The notes under the pieces are model-generated. The model searched no databases. It saw only the letters and a program-made list of their open reading frames with translations, and was not told where the DNA came from. The position numbers were made by a program, and so were the translations under genes. Below are positions 24,949 to 33,849 of a stretch of DNA of 64,000 nt, in pieces. Positions within the stretch are counted from its first letter, which is position 1. The number at the start of each line of letters is the position of its first letter. The DNA comes from Stratiolaelaps scimitus (Eukaryota > Arthropoda > Arachnida > Mesostigmata > Laelapidae): NCBI GenBank assembly GCA_019614645.1, contig JABWDB010000005.1:7596001-7660000 (forward strand), in the 5' to 3' direction.

Positions 24949-25161
24949 TCAGAAAGGGGCCAATTTCCTTTGTCGTCCCACAACTGAAATGGGTATAAGA
25001 GTATTTGGCGCGGGAACTACTTCATCTACTGACGAATGTGATGTTACAACACACACAAAGACAAGTATACACAAAATTGCCATCAAGCTGCGAAGTCTCA
25101 TCAACCTTGATGCTGGATTCACCGCCACCGCTGAGACCGTCCCGCGCGACTTGAGAGACAT
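24949..25161 (-). CDS. Small ORF with an internal signal-peptide-like segment
   Basis: An ATG-to-TGA minus-strand frame of 70 codons. From the second in-frame Met (residue 21), M-R-L-R-S-L-M precedes a strongly hydrophobic run (A-I-L-C-I-L-V-F-V-C-V-V-T) and S-H-S, a classic secretory signal layout. It leaves a mature chain of about 27 residues that contains V-V-G-R-Q-R-K near its end. G-R plus dibasic residues is the pattern used for processing and amidation of small secreted peptides. This is a resemblance only; no known peptide family was matched. It could be chance, or one exon of a larger secreted protein. Confidence 0.3.
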   Translation of the reverse strand: MSLKSRGTVSAVAVNPASRLMRLRSLMAILCILVFVCVVTSHSSVDEVVPAPNTLIPISVVGRQRKLAPF

Positions 25162-26787
25162 GTCCCATCCACACCATATACTTAATTTTAAAACACTAAT
25201 TAATTGCTAATCACTTGGCGCTGCTAGAAAGAAAAACCTTTTTTAAGTGCACTTTCTATTAAACAGTGGGTGTGCCCGTACAGTTCCAAATCTTAGAAGA
25301 TAGAATAATAATTTCTTCCAACTATGATATTTAGAAAATGTACGAATGTTACAAATAGTATATTCCAATAGGGAATTAGCATGGATCCCATATATGCAAA
25401 TCCATCTTGATGTCGGCTCGCATCTCTTACGTCTATAATATGTACGTGCAGAATTCGCTTGATTTTTTAAATTCCGTATCAACAATCACCCATATCACCA
25501 GTATTGTCGCGAGGACTTAAGCGTTGAACGAGTGCAATTCCTATAACGAAACCACGATTCAAATTTGAATCTCAAACCTATCGGCACAGCTTTGATAGTG
25601 GTCAAAAACACACGCCCGTTTAATAACCAATTAGTTTTATGTTGTGATAGCGAAGCCGCGGTACCCGATAGCTAGAGGCTATGCAGGAGGGCCTCTGGCT
25701 TTGTAGAAGAGCCATATAAGACGAACGCCCCTGGCCAGAACTATATCTGTTTAGTGACGGCAGCACTGCATACATTCAGCATCGATCTCTCCAATCGTTT
25801 TGGCGCGCTCTCCCTCTCTCTCTGCTCTGCTCTGCTCGTAGTCTCTAGCACGGGCGGGAAGTATTTGAGGTATGTTTTTGTGCTTTCGATCCTACGCACC
25901 ACGTTTTTCTAATCAAGACCGCTATTCCCGCTAATGTACATACTTCATACCGCGGTGCACTTGCACAAGTGTCAGTTCCGCAGTGATCATGATATACGCT
26001 GAATTGTTTCATCGCACGTGGACCCTGTCGCATTTCATGTAATTATTATCATAGTAATATTTGTGTGTACCATGTGCAAATGTTGGGGTGAATGTTGGGG
26101 TGAATTCCTTGCTCTGATCCTACATGAATACAATGTGGGCCAGAGGAAGGAACAATCTTGACAAGTCGACAAGTTTAGTCTTGTCTGGCGATCCCTTGTT
26201 TCCCAGCTTTGTTACACTTTGTGGGAGGATTTATTTATTATAGTATCTATCTCTATTTGATTATTGACCCACGTTAGAGCCTTGAATTGAATAGGCACAA
26301 CGTCTATGTTAACTTCTCCGCCTGCTAACAAGCTACACTATTTCAAATTAGAGCAACCGTCCACATAGAAGGGCGCGCTCCCTGACATTCATGGGTTGGT
26401 CTCCTTTTGTTTGATCAGCCTCGAGCAGATCGTGATGAAGGCGCCCGTGCGTGACACAAATAAACGACTCGAAGGACACTGCAACAGAGACTAGCTATAG
26501 ATGACTGGTCCACGAACCATACGGTGCGCCTGTCAGGTGCGCCATCGTTAAGGAAAGCAGACGTTGCTTGTTTGGGTCATACTATACGACATATGCATTT
26601 CGTAATACCGTTGGTGATAAACGTTTCCAGATCACACAGGTAGCATCGAAGGTGCCATATACTAGGACTCCATCCTCTATTTGTCTATACAATCTCCGTA
26701 GTCGAAGTTTGTTGTTCAGTCGTCTGGGCGTTCGCTGCGATGCTCACAAATTTCCTGACATCCTTCTCTCCGCTGATCGCTACCTAA

Positions 26788-26997
26788 CCTATATGGGCAG
26801 TCACCTCTCGAGTTGCTGACAGAACCGCGCCTGAACGGCATCGGCGTATTTTAAATGAGCTTGGCCGACGCTGTGAACCTTTTTCGCTAGAACTACCTCC
26901 ATCGGTTAGTAATGATGTATACGCATCCTGTATTCGTTACCAGCTAACTGAAGCTACGTCGGCTTCAAGTACAAAACACGGAAGCACCTCTGAGTGA
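26788..26997 (+). CDS. Open coding-like segment just upstream of the BTB pseudogene
   Basis: A 69-codon stop-to-stop frame without a suitable start. It reads protein-like (E-R-H-R-R-I-L-N-E-L-G-R-R-C-E-P-F-S, then a Ser/Thr-rich end) and stops only 7 bases before the ATG of the BTB copy at 27004. A CTGCTGACAG-like acceptor lies at about 26811-26821. A GTGAGA donor-like site overlaps its stop. It may be the last exon of a neighbouring gene, an upstream exon of the BTB gene, or a remnant. No family is recognised. Confidence 0.3.
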   Translation, partial: PIWAVTSRVADRTAPERHRRILNELGRRCEPFSLELPPSVSNDVYASCIRYQLTEATSASSTKHGSTSE

Positions 26998-27003
26998 GAA
27001 GGT

Positions 27004-28459
27004 ATGCCACGAGAGAGAGACCGCAGAAGCGGACTCCGGCTTAGTGCAAGCCAGAGTTTGAGTGCCCTGAACTTGTCTCCAGTTCGTAGCGCGCCAGATC
27101 CAGTTCATGTTAGGAACTCTGGACAGTTGGGTGACAAGCTTCTGTGCCTACTGAAATCGGGAAAAACTATACATAACCCGGTGAAACTGCTACCTCTCGA
27201 TTCAGGAATTGCAAAGCCGGTTCACAGAGATGTTCTAGAGGCATCGTCGGCACCTTCTCACTACCAGACTAGATATTAACAAGCCGATACCGGTGCTGAT
27301 TGGAGACAACGCTCTTGATCTGATTATCGAATTCGTCTATACAACACGCGAGATACCCGTTGAGATTCAGCATTTCGTGGAGTTGTTCGCTGCCGCAAGC
27401 ACTTTCCAGTTGGATGACCTTCGTTTACAGCTGGAGGAGGTTTTCCGCAATAATGTCGCTGACTACGTCGAAACGGAGGAACTTCTTGGCGGGCGGACCT
27501 ACGAACATGTGGCGGGCTTTCTGGCAATGTTTCCCATGCGACTCGAGGAAGGGGATCAAATCAAACTTATTCGGAGAATCTATAGCTGGGCTAAACGGCA
27601 GCGTATCGAAGGATCGCTCGTTAGTGAGCTCATTTCACGTGTCATTGCCGTCCCGTACTCAGATGATGCCACCTCAGCTAAGGCCACCTCAGATAAGGCC
27701 ACCTCAGATCAAGGCCGTACGCTCACTGTTCTGCAGGTATTAGACACCTATAGCACGTTTCATATCAGCGATGGACAACTGATCAAAGACGACTTCCCGC
27801 AATCGTTGATCGCGATGATGGCCGGCAACCCCCCATTTACATCTTGCATTGTAGACAACAAGGTATTTCTAGCGACGGGCACAACCATTGATACGTTCGA
27901 TCTCACCAGCCGTGTTCGATTGCACAGCCTTCAGGTGCCTCTAGAATGGCGGTATAGCTATTCGCACCGGTTAACCCCTAAGAGGAACCGAGTTTACACA
28001 TGGAATGACAACCGAGTGTATGAAGTGACAAACAAGGAATTCGAGCGAATTTGCCGTTGCGCGAGGGACATCCAACAATTAAGGGTTATCGATGACGACG
28101 GCAACACAATCAACTTCTGTTATCAGGACTCTCAGCACCCATTCATAGTCACGGCCGTCAATGGGAAGCTCGTTCAGGAGGTATCGGCTATTCCCGAAGC
28201 CTGCGTCCTTGCAGGGGTGCACGAAGATCAGATATTCACGCTTGATCGAGCTCAGGGCGAACTGCACGTCGTCCGCAGCGGTTCCGTAATCCGCAAATTC
28301 TCGGTAGGACAATGTGTTCAATTTTATGTCAGCTGCGGACCAATAGTTTACTTAATTGCTGACGATAAGCTCAATGTAGTAAATACAAAGACATCTTCCA
28401 TCCATGTTAGAGCAGCACAAAAATACGTACGCTATGTTGTTAGAGAGCTAATGAATTAA
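27004..28459 (+). pseudogene. BTB-BACK-like gene, copy 1, frameshifted in the BTB domain
   Basis: The first frame (ATG 27004 to stop 27279) encodes the N-terminal region and BTB start (D-K-L-L-C-L-L-K-S-G, then H-R-D-V-L-E-A). The rest, open from 27239 to the TAA ending at 28459, is in the next frame and encodes the BTB remainder (D-L-I-I-E-F-V-Y-T-T-R), a BACK-like segment and a beta-rich C-terminal half. Alignment with the intact paralogue at 32383-33807 places an 11-base deletion near 27245-27250, removing about four residues. The downstream frame has no stop over about 400 codons, although it is only roughly half identical to its paralogue in protein. The break is therefore recent, or an assembly error, or bypassed by frame change. 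The first ATG in the second frame is at 27527, past the BTB core. A 15-base unit repeated three times (27668-27712) encodes A-T-S-x-K/Q in the linker. AATAAA lies at 28542. Confidence 0.8.
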
Positions 28460-28541
28460 GTATGTAGTTATTTCACATATTTTCAACCCGAGTTATTGAA
28501 TCCTGGTGGTGTTATAGATAACACGGCAATTGATGCTATGT

Positions 28542-28547
28542 AATAAA
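28542..28547 (+). terminator. Poly(A) signal AATAAA for BTB copy 1
   Basis: AATAAA 83 bases after the stop codon at 28459. Confidence 0.65.
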
Positions 28548-28564
28548 TGCGATTTGCCTATCGC

Positions 28565-28575
28565 AAAAACAGCAG

Positions 28576-28609
<34 letters not shown>

Positions 28610-28621
28610 AGCTGCTGTTTT
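28565..28621. repeat. Inverted repeat with (TA)n core
   Basis: AAAACAGCAGCTTA (28566-28579) and TAAGCTGCTGTTTT (28608-28621) are perfect complements. The spacer is an alternating TA tract that can itself pair, giving a hairpin of nearly 28 base pairs. It lies about 20 bases after the AATAAA of BTB copy 1. Confidence 0.9.
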
Positions 28622-29009
28622 CGTATATATTTTACGTACGAGGCATCATAGTTTAGTTCGTCTTCCATAAAGGCAATTGGAAAATATTCAATTACAATAT
28701 TTGTTTCTATTCGTCGAGGAGCTGTTGTGTCAGTGTTTGTCCATTTTGAAATATCGGTAGGGGAGTGGTGGTTAACGGCAAGCCGAGCTATCCTTTAAAA
28801 AAAAAGGCCGAGTTATCGATACGATTACGTTCGAAACGATCATTATGCTCGTTATAGCAACAACTATATTCACTGAGCACTATTTTATCGTCTCTTTACG
28901 ACGAAGCGAACTAGAGAATTTACGAAACTTGTTTACGGTTACCTCGCTAATGTTAAATTTAGTTAGCACATATCACTTCAAGCGGACAATAATTAAGATT
29001 TCGTTGGGG

Positions 29010-29650
29010 GGCTTCACGCTCTGCCCTCCGCGTCGCTTGGCACCGCCCCCGACAATCTCTCTCTCTTCGCTTCTGTGTGGGTCTCCGCCTCGGGGCTCCT
29101 GTAGTTGCCACCCACGCGGCCATTGCGGGGACCCTGTCGTGACGAAGGATCACCACGCACTGTCGTGCGAGTGCAGCGTCATACGATCCTTAATGACATG
29201 CTCGTGAGCACCCTCCCCTGGGCCGCTATCTCTTGCACAAGGGAGCCGCAAGGCCTCGACTCTACCGACGGACGTCGCCCTGACGGCCTCACTCTCATCC
29301 GCTTCCACCGAGGCCAGCACCCCCTTTGGGACTGCACGGTAGTTGACACTCTTCTTATGTCCACCACTGTGCAACCACCCCCGGTTAGTTAGCGTACTTC
29401 CGTAGCCCGGGCCAAGCTACGGAAGTACGCCGCTTTCCACACAACCCAGCCCTTTCCCCCTTGCCTTTGAAACCTTGGGCGGACACGACCCCCTCAATGC
29501 GAGCTTCCTCGAAGGGATCTACCATAGACTGGTTCGCGCCACCGGGGACAAGCGCGCATGATCTTTCCTTCTGCAAAGCCTTGCCAACGCTGTGCAGAGA
29601 GGCAATACCATCGCCCTCCTCGGGTCGATGACAGCCTCGGTTACCTCGTT
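29010..29650 (+). mobile_element. Degraded LINE 3' fragment (C-terminal part of ORF2)
   Basis: Several motifs of the region downstream of the reverse-transcriptase domain occur in the correct order, spread over three frames. They are C-V-G-L-R-L-G-A-P (29074-29100), D-H-H-A-L-S-C (29148-29168), L-N-D with E-P-x-G-L then D-G-R-R-P-D-G-L-T-L (to 29296), W-D-C-T-V-V-D-T (29327-29350), K-L-R-K-Y-A (near 29415-29431), A-F-E-T-L-G (29463-29480) and V-Q-R-G-N (about 29592-29606). This order is characteristic of one large group of animal LINEs. Frameshifts and a TGA near 29550 show it is dead. The palm domain and endonuclease are absent, so the copy is 5' truncated, as is usual for LINEs. It sits between the two BTB genes. 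Confidence 0.85.
29392..29430. repeat. Perfect 15-bp inverted repeat inside the LINE fragment
   Basis: GCGTACTTCCGTAGC (29392-29406) and GCTACGGAAGTACGC (29416-29430) pair perfectly around a 9-base loop. The right arm encodes the conserved L-R-K-Y-A part of the LINE protein, so the left arm looks like an inverted copy of it. Confidence 0.95.
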
Positions 29651-29920
29651 TGTTTTTCATAGGCTTAGTGCAGTCAGCTGTTATTGGACAATGTATCAGC
29701 TCTCAAGACAACGCAATTATGTGAGCATATTATGGCTTATGTGCTTCTATGGCGCTGAGATTCGTGACCAGCGACTACTACAATACATTGATTGACTCAT
29801 ACTCGACTAAACGAAAGGATATGTGAGCTAGAGCGCTCATGTCCACACCATGCTATAAAATACATATTGGTATCACAATAGTCGGACGGACAAGTCAAAT
29901 ACAATACAATAATACAAGGG

Positions 29921-29969
29921 TTGATTTATTAACGGAACTGCAGTTTTACCACAACGCTTAAGTTCTCGT
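29921..29969 (-). mobile_element. SINE copy G: 3' tail
   Basis: On the minus strand the tail reads AACTTAAGCGTTGT, then a diverged AAAACTGCAG core, TTCC and AATAAATC. The body expected to the right (29975-30200) has no clear tRNA boxes. It lies about 270 bases past the LINE fragment, in the opposite orientation. Confidence 0.65.
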
Positions 29970-29974
29970 AAAAA

Positions 29975-32170
29975 TAATAGCGAAAAGAAAGTGTCGTCGC
30001 ATGGATTATTTCAAATGCGACCGATTTCTGGAAATGGCATTATTTACATTCATTTTTGGTTATCATAAAAGTAACAGTATAAAAGGAGCAACGCCCACAA
30101 ATACATGCCTTATGTTGAGGCTAATTTGTATCCTCTGTCACAAGGCGGGAGCGTCCTTTGGTTCGTGAGCAACACTGCAGCTGTAGTCGCTGTCGTAGTC
30201 AGAAGCTAGAAAATAGCTTACCTCAAAATTTGAGCAAAAGCATGCCGTGCTGATAACGTCCATGAGTCGATAATATTTCCTTCACTAAACCACTGGCCAG
30301 ACGAACATCATCTTATAAAAATACCAGTGTCACGTGACACTCGACGTGGACGAGACTCTCCGGCACAATATCACGCCTTTGAGGTTAAGCTCGGTTCGAG
30401 GCAAAGGTTTTGTGTGCTAGAGACCACTGGCGCATGTGGGTACGACATTGTAGCATGCGGAATGACAATAGAAAGTCGCAGACACAGGATCAAGACGAAG
30501 ATATTACTCGTGTCGGACTTAACTCAGAATAATGTATAGCCATATATTATTGAATACGTTTGGGTGACAGAATATACTGTATTTAGAGTTAAGTGTCTCA
30601 CATTCGTAGTTGCATAACGATATTTTATTTGAGCTGAATCATTTATTGTAGCAACAGTCGTCCTTCCAGATTCTTATTATAGTGTATTGAATTGTATCGA
30701 GAGTGGCTAAACTATCGCGTATTCACGTAGTTAGATTTGCCTTCTGCAGCAACTAAGCCCGCTTGTCCTAAGGACGTAAGGGATGGTGTGATTTGATCTC
30801 ACCCGTGGAAGGGGATGCGGACTGAACCGTTTTGTTGTTGACCTTCTCGTAATCAAAACCTAATTATGTCCTAAAAGCGCCTAAATAGTCAACAACGCGA
30901 CGCCTACGTGACATCCGCTTGGTAGACGAAGTGGGACGACTCCCAATTCCACTTATTGCGATTCCCTGAACTCTATTGGCAGTGTCACAACATCCGATAT
31001 CGTGTGTCTTGGGCCTAAGTCTGACGATACTTCCCGAAATGACAGTGGCTCGTTCAGTGGTCCTCCAAACCTGCTCGAGTTTCAGCAAGTGCTGAACTGG
31101 TTCACGGTAATGTTTTGCTGGCCTCGTCCAAATAGCGTAGTCCTCCTCACCACCGAGTCGGACACCACAAGAACAGCATCGATCTTCGAGTGTATCCTGC
31201 TTTTCACCAGCTGGATTCGAATGAAAGATGATACCACGCGTTGCTCGAATGCATCTCAGAAAACGAACAAAGAGACCACTCGACGCCGAGAGAGCAGAGA
31301 CAATTATCCTCCTCTTTCGCATAGAGATTTATCATTTTTAGTTTGCTGTTTTACTGTTACGAAGTTTACTGTGATCGCCGTTTTGCCTTATATTCTGTCG
31401 TATCCTGGTGTTGTGAGTTCAAGTTAAACCTGCACTTAATATAAGAACGTGTGTTTCACAGACACAGCTTGAAGTGATCCTCTTTCATCATCAAATGGTT
31501 TGTCTGATATTACTAAGCACAAATAATGCAATGGGCTGTATAATTTGAACTGTAGGACAACATTTTACAAAATATGCATATCTTTGCTTACGAATAGATA
31601 AATCCGTATCATAATCATTTTATTGGTGAAAGTCAGTTTTACCCATGAACGTGAAAAAATATTTATCAAAAATATTAGTCCAATCTCTAGTTTGCCCGCG
31701 TGAAGATAATTCCATGATAGTGTATCTATAGGACTAAGATCGAGTGTGTCTTTAGGTGCATTTGGGACACTGTGTAAGATCGAGAGTATTTGTGGTTCGT
31801 CTCGACATCCGTGTATTGTGTGTAATACATGAAATATAACGCAGACGGTCATTTTGGGTAAGTTGCAATTGTATCCCCGGGGGAGTTTAATCTGCTATAC
31901 TTTAATCAAGAGCTAGAATATTAGAGATTAGATTAGTCACCCAACTGTTAAGCTCACACACGGCGCATTCCGCAATTGTTGATTCAGCAAATATTATTCG
32001 TTTTTATTTTCACTCTGTTCGAGTAATTACAACGGTGTGTACAATATACAAGTCAGCTTCTGATGTGTAAGGTTTCATGTAAAAAATTCTAGCATTTTTT
32101 TTTTTTTTTTAAACATAGTTCCATTTGATTGCATTGAACAATGTATATTTAATTCTACGACTAGATTAGG
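29975..32170. other. Stretch between LINE/SINE and the intact BTB gene, no gene confirmed
   Basis: Contains overlapping ORFs of 141 codons (plus, 31002-31427) and 152 codons (minus, 31322-30864) over the same bases, neither with a known domain, and a T tract at about 32096-32110. Nothing else recognised. Confidence 0.45.
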
Positions 32171-32319
32171 CATTTATATTTAAGAGATGATTCAGCAAAT
32201 ATATATTTGTGCTAGATATAGTCAACGATTGCTGCCGCCTGTGATGTGGTCCATGCTGTCGCGAGCTTTGTCGCGACGTCAAGGGTCAGCGACAACAAGT
32301 CTGATTCGTGTTTTCTGCT

Positions 32320-32355
32320 TTTCTGTTGTCAACGTCTTTTTATATAATTGCACAG
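32320..32355 (+). promoter_or_regulatory. Candidate 3' splice site in the 5' UTR of BTB copy 2
   Basis: A pyrimidine-rich stretch (TGCTTTTCTGTTG, then TCTTTTTATAT) ends in TTGCACAG at 32355, 27 bases before the chosen ATG. A TTATATTTAAG element lies at about 32173. The matching donor was not identified. Confidence 0.35.
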
Positions 32356-32382
32356 CGATCACCAAGGCTAGCTCAAGTCAGC

Positions 32383-33807
32383 ATGTCGAGCCCAACAAGC
32401 GTTCGGAGTTCATCACCGCTGGGCGAGAAGCTGCTGTGCCTGTTGAAATCAGGAGAGGTCATACACAATCCTCTGAAGTTGCTGCCTCGAAACTCAGAAG
32501 TTGCTAAACTAGTTCATAGAGATGTTTTTGAGGCAACGTCCGAATATGTTCGGCGTATCCTCTCCACCAAGCCAGGCACGGAGCAGCCAATACCCGTGCC
32601 CTTCGCGGATCACATTCTCGATTTGATCATCGAATTCGTCTACACGACACGGGCGGTCACCGTTGAGATTGAAGACGCAGTGGAGCTGTTTGCGGCTGCG
32701 AGCCAGTTCGAGTTGGATGACCTAATTGGGCAACTTACGAAGTTCTTGCGTGGAAACATGGCTGAGTGCATTGAGAGGGAGGGATTTCTTTCCGAGCAAA
32801 GTTACGAACATGTGGCCTGTCTCACGGCGCTGTTTCCCATGCCGCTCGCTGAACGCGACCAGATCAAGCTCATTCGGAGTATCTATACGTGGGCTAGTCG
32901 ACAATCGATCGAGGGATATCGCATCAGTGAACTCATCTCACACGTCGTCACTGAATCCCCATCAGACACAGATAGCCAGACGTCGGTATCAGGTTCGGCG
33001 AAATCGTCACCTCCACCGGACACGGTGTCTCCATCATGTTTGACGATCCCGTTACACACGGCGAAACAGCGTGCGGGGCGGACTACCCTCGTGGTGGCTG
33101 CGAAAGACAAAGCGTTTCAGATCGTCGACGGGGCGATGATCGACCGCGATTTCTCGCCGTGCTTACTGGCGAAGATCGGTCGGACCTGTGTTGGAGGCTC
33201 GTGTATTACAGACAACAAGCTATTTGTTACTTCTCCCCGATCGATCGATGTATTCAATCTCACTTCTGGTGTGCGGTTACGTAGCCTTGAGGTGCCGCCC
33301 TCATGGGCGTCAACCTACAAGGGCAGACTTACCGTTAAGAACGGAAGAGTCTACACTTGGCACGAGTGTAGAGTTCATGAGGTGACAAATGGCACATTTT
33401 ATAGACTTTGTCGTACCCCGAGCAATATCGAAAACCTTCGAGTGATAAGTCACGACGGCGACACATTGAGATTCTGCTATCGGAGCTCGTCGCAAGTATC
33501 ACTCATGACAATAAAAGGGACAGTGATTGAAGAGGTGTCCGCTCTATCACAGATTCGCTTCGTTGTTGGAACACATGAAGACCTGATAATCGGGTCTGGT
33601 ATCACTGGCAGTGAGATTGTCGTCATCCGAGAGAACTCGGTGATCCGAGCTATTCCAGTAGGACTTTGGCCTATTTGTAGTTGCGGACCTACAGTGTACT
33701 TAAAAGACGGCAAGCAGCTGTATAGTATTGATATAGAGACAGCCTCTGTGACTCCACTTTCAACAGTAAGTCGTGTACGATATATCGTTATGGAGGAGAT
33801 GGATTAA
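32383..33807 (+). CDS. BTB-BACK-like protein with beta-rich (propeller-like) C-terminal half, intact copy 2
   Basis: 474 codons with no interruption. The ATG at 32383 is chosen because the longer open frame upstream begins with GTG and because A sits at -3. Residues 15-125 form a BTB/POZ fold: H-R-D-V-F-E-A-T-S-E-Y-V-R-R-I-L matches the HKAVLAASSxYFxxMF region of the family, followed by L-D-L-I-I-E-F-V-Y-T and V-E-L-F-A-A-A-S-Q-F. Residues 126-190 are a BACK-like helical segment (Y-E-H-V-A-C-L, then I-R-S-I-Y-T-W-A). A Ser/Pro-rich linker (191-235) leads to about 235 residues of repeated beta-strand-like units resembling a degenerate propeller, without clear kelch GG pairs. BTB-BACK proteins are commonly Cullin-3 ubiquitin-ligase adaptors; that role is inferred. 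A pyrimidine-rich tract ending CACAG (32351-32355) before the ATG suggests a spliced 5' UTR. The paralogue lies at 27004-28459. Confidence 0.9.
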   Translation: MSSPTSVRSSSPLGEKLLCLLKSGEVIHNPLKLLPRNSEVAKLVHRDVFEATSEYVRRILSTKPGTEQPIPVPFADHILDLIIEFVYTTRAVTVEIEDAVELFAAASQFELDDLIGQLTKFLRGNMAECIEREGFLSEQSYEHVACLTALFPMPLAERDQIKLIRSIYTWASRQSIEGYRISELISHVVTESPSDTDSQTSVSGSAKSSPPPDTVSPSCLTIPLHTAKQRAGRTTLVVAAKDKAFQIVDGAMIDRDFSPCLLAKIGRTCVGGSCITDNKLFVTSPRSIDVFNLTSGVRLRSLEVPPSWASTYKGRLTVKNGRVYTWHECRVHEVTNGTFYRLCRTPSNIENLRVISHDGDTLRFCYRSSSQVSLMTIKGTVIEEVSALSQIRFVVGTHEDLIIGSGITGSEIVVIRENSVIRAIPVGLWPICSCGPTVYLKDGKQLYSIDIETASVTPLSTVSRVRYIVMEEMD

Positions 33808-33841
33808 GGATTAATTACTTACGGCCATTATCAATTCAGAT

Positions 33842-33847
33842 AATAAA
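33842..33847 (+). terminator. Poly(A) signal AATAAA for BTB copy 2
   Basis: AATAAA 35 bases after the stop codon. Confidence 0.7.
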
Positions 33848-33849
33848 TC

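Noticed and set aside
30864..31427. 152-codon minus and 141-codon plus ORFs over the same bases
   Set aside because: Mutually exclusive, no domain, no supporting splice or poly(A) signals.
32308..32382. Upstream extension of BTB copy 2 giving a hydrophobic N-terminus
   Set aside because: The codon at 32308 is GTG, and the stretch contains a polypyrimidine-AG site, so it is more likely intron or 5' UTR. The ATG at 32383 is the first real start.
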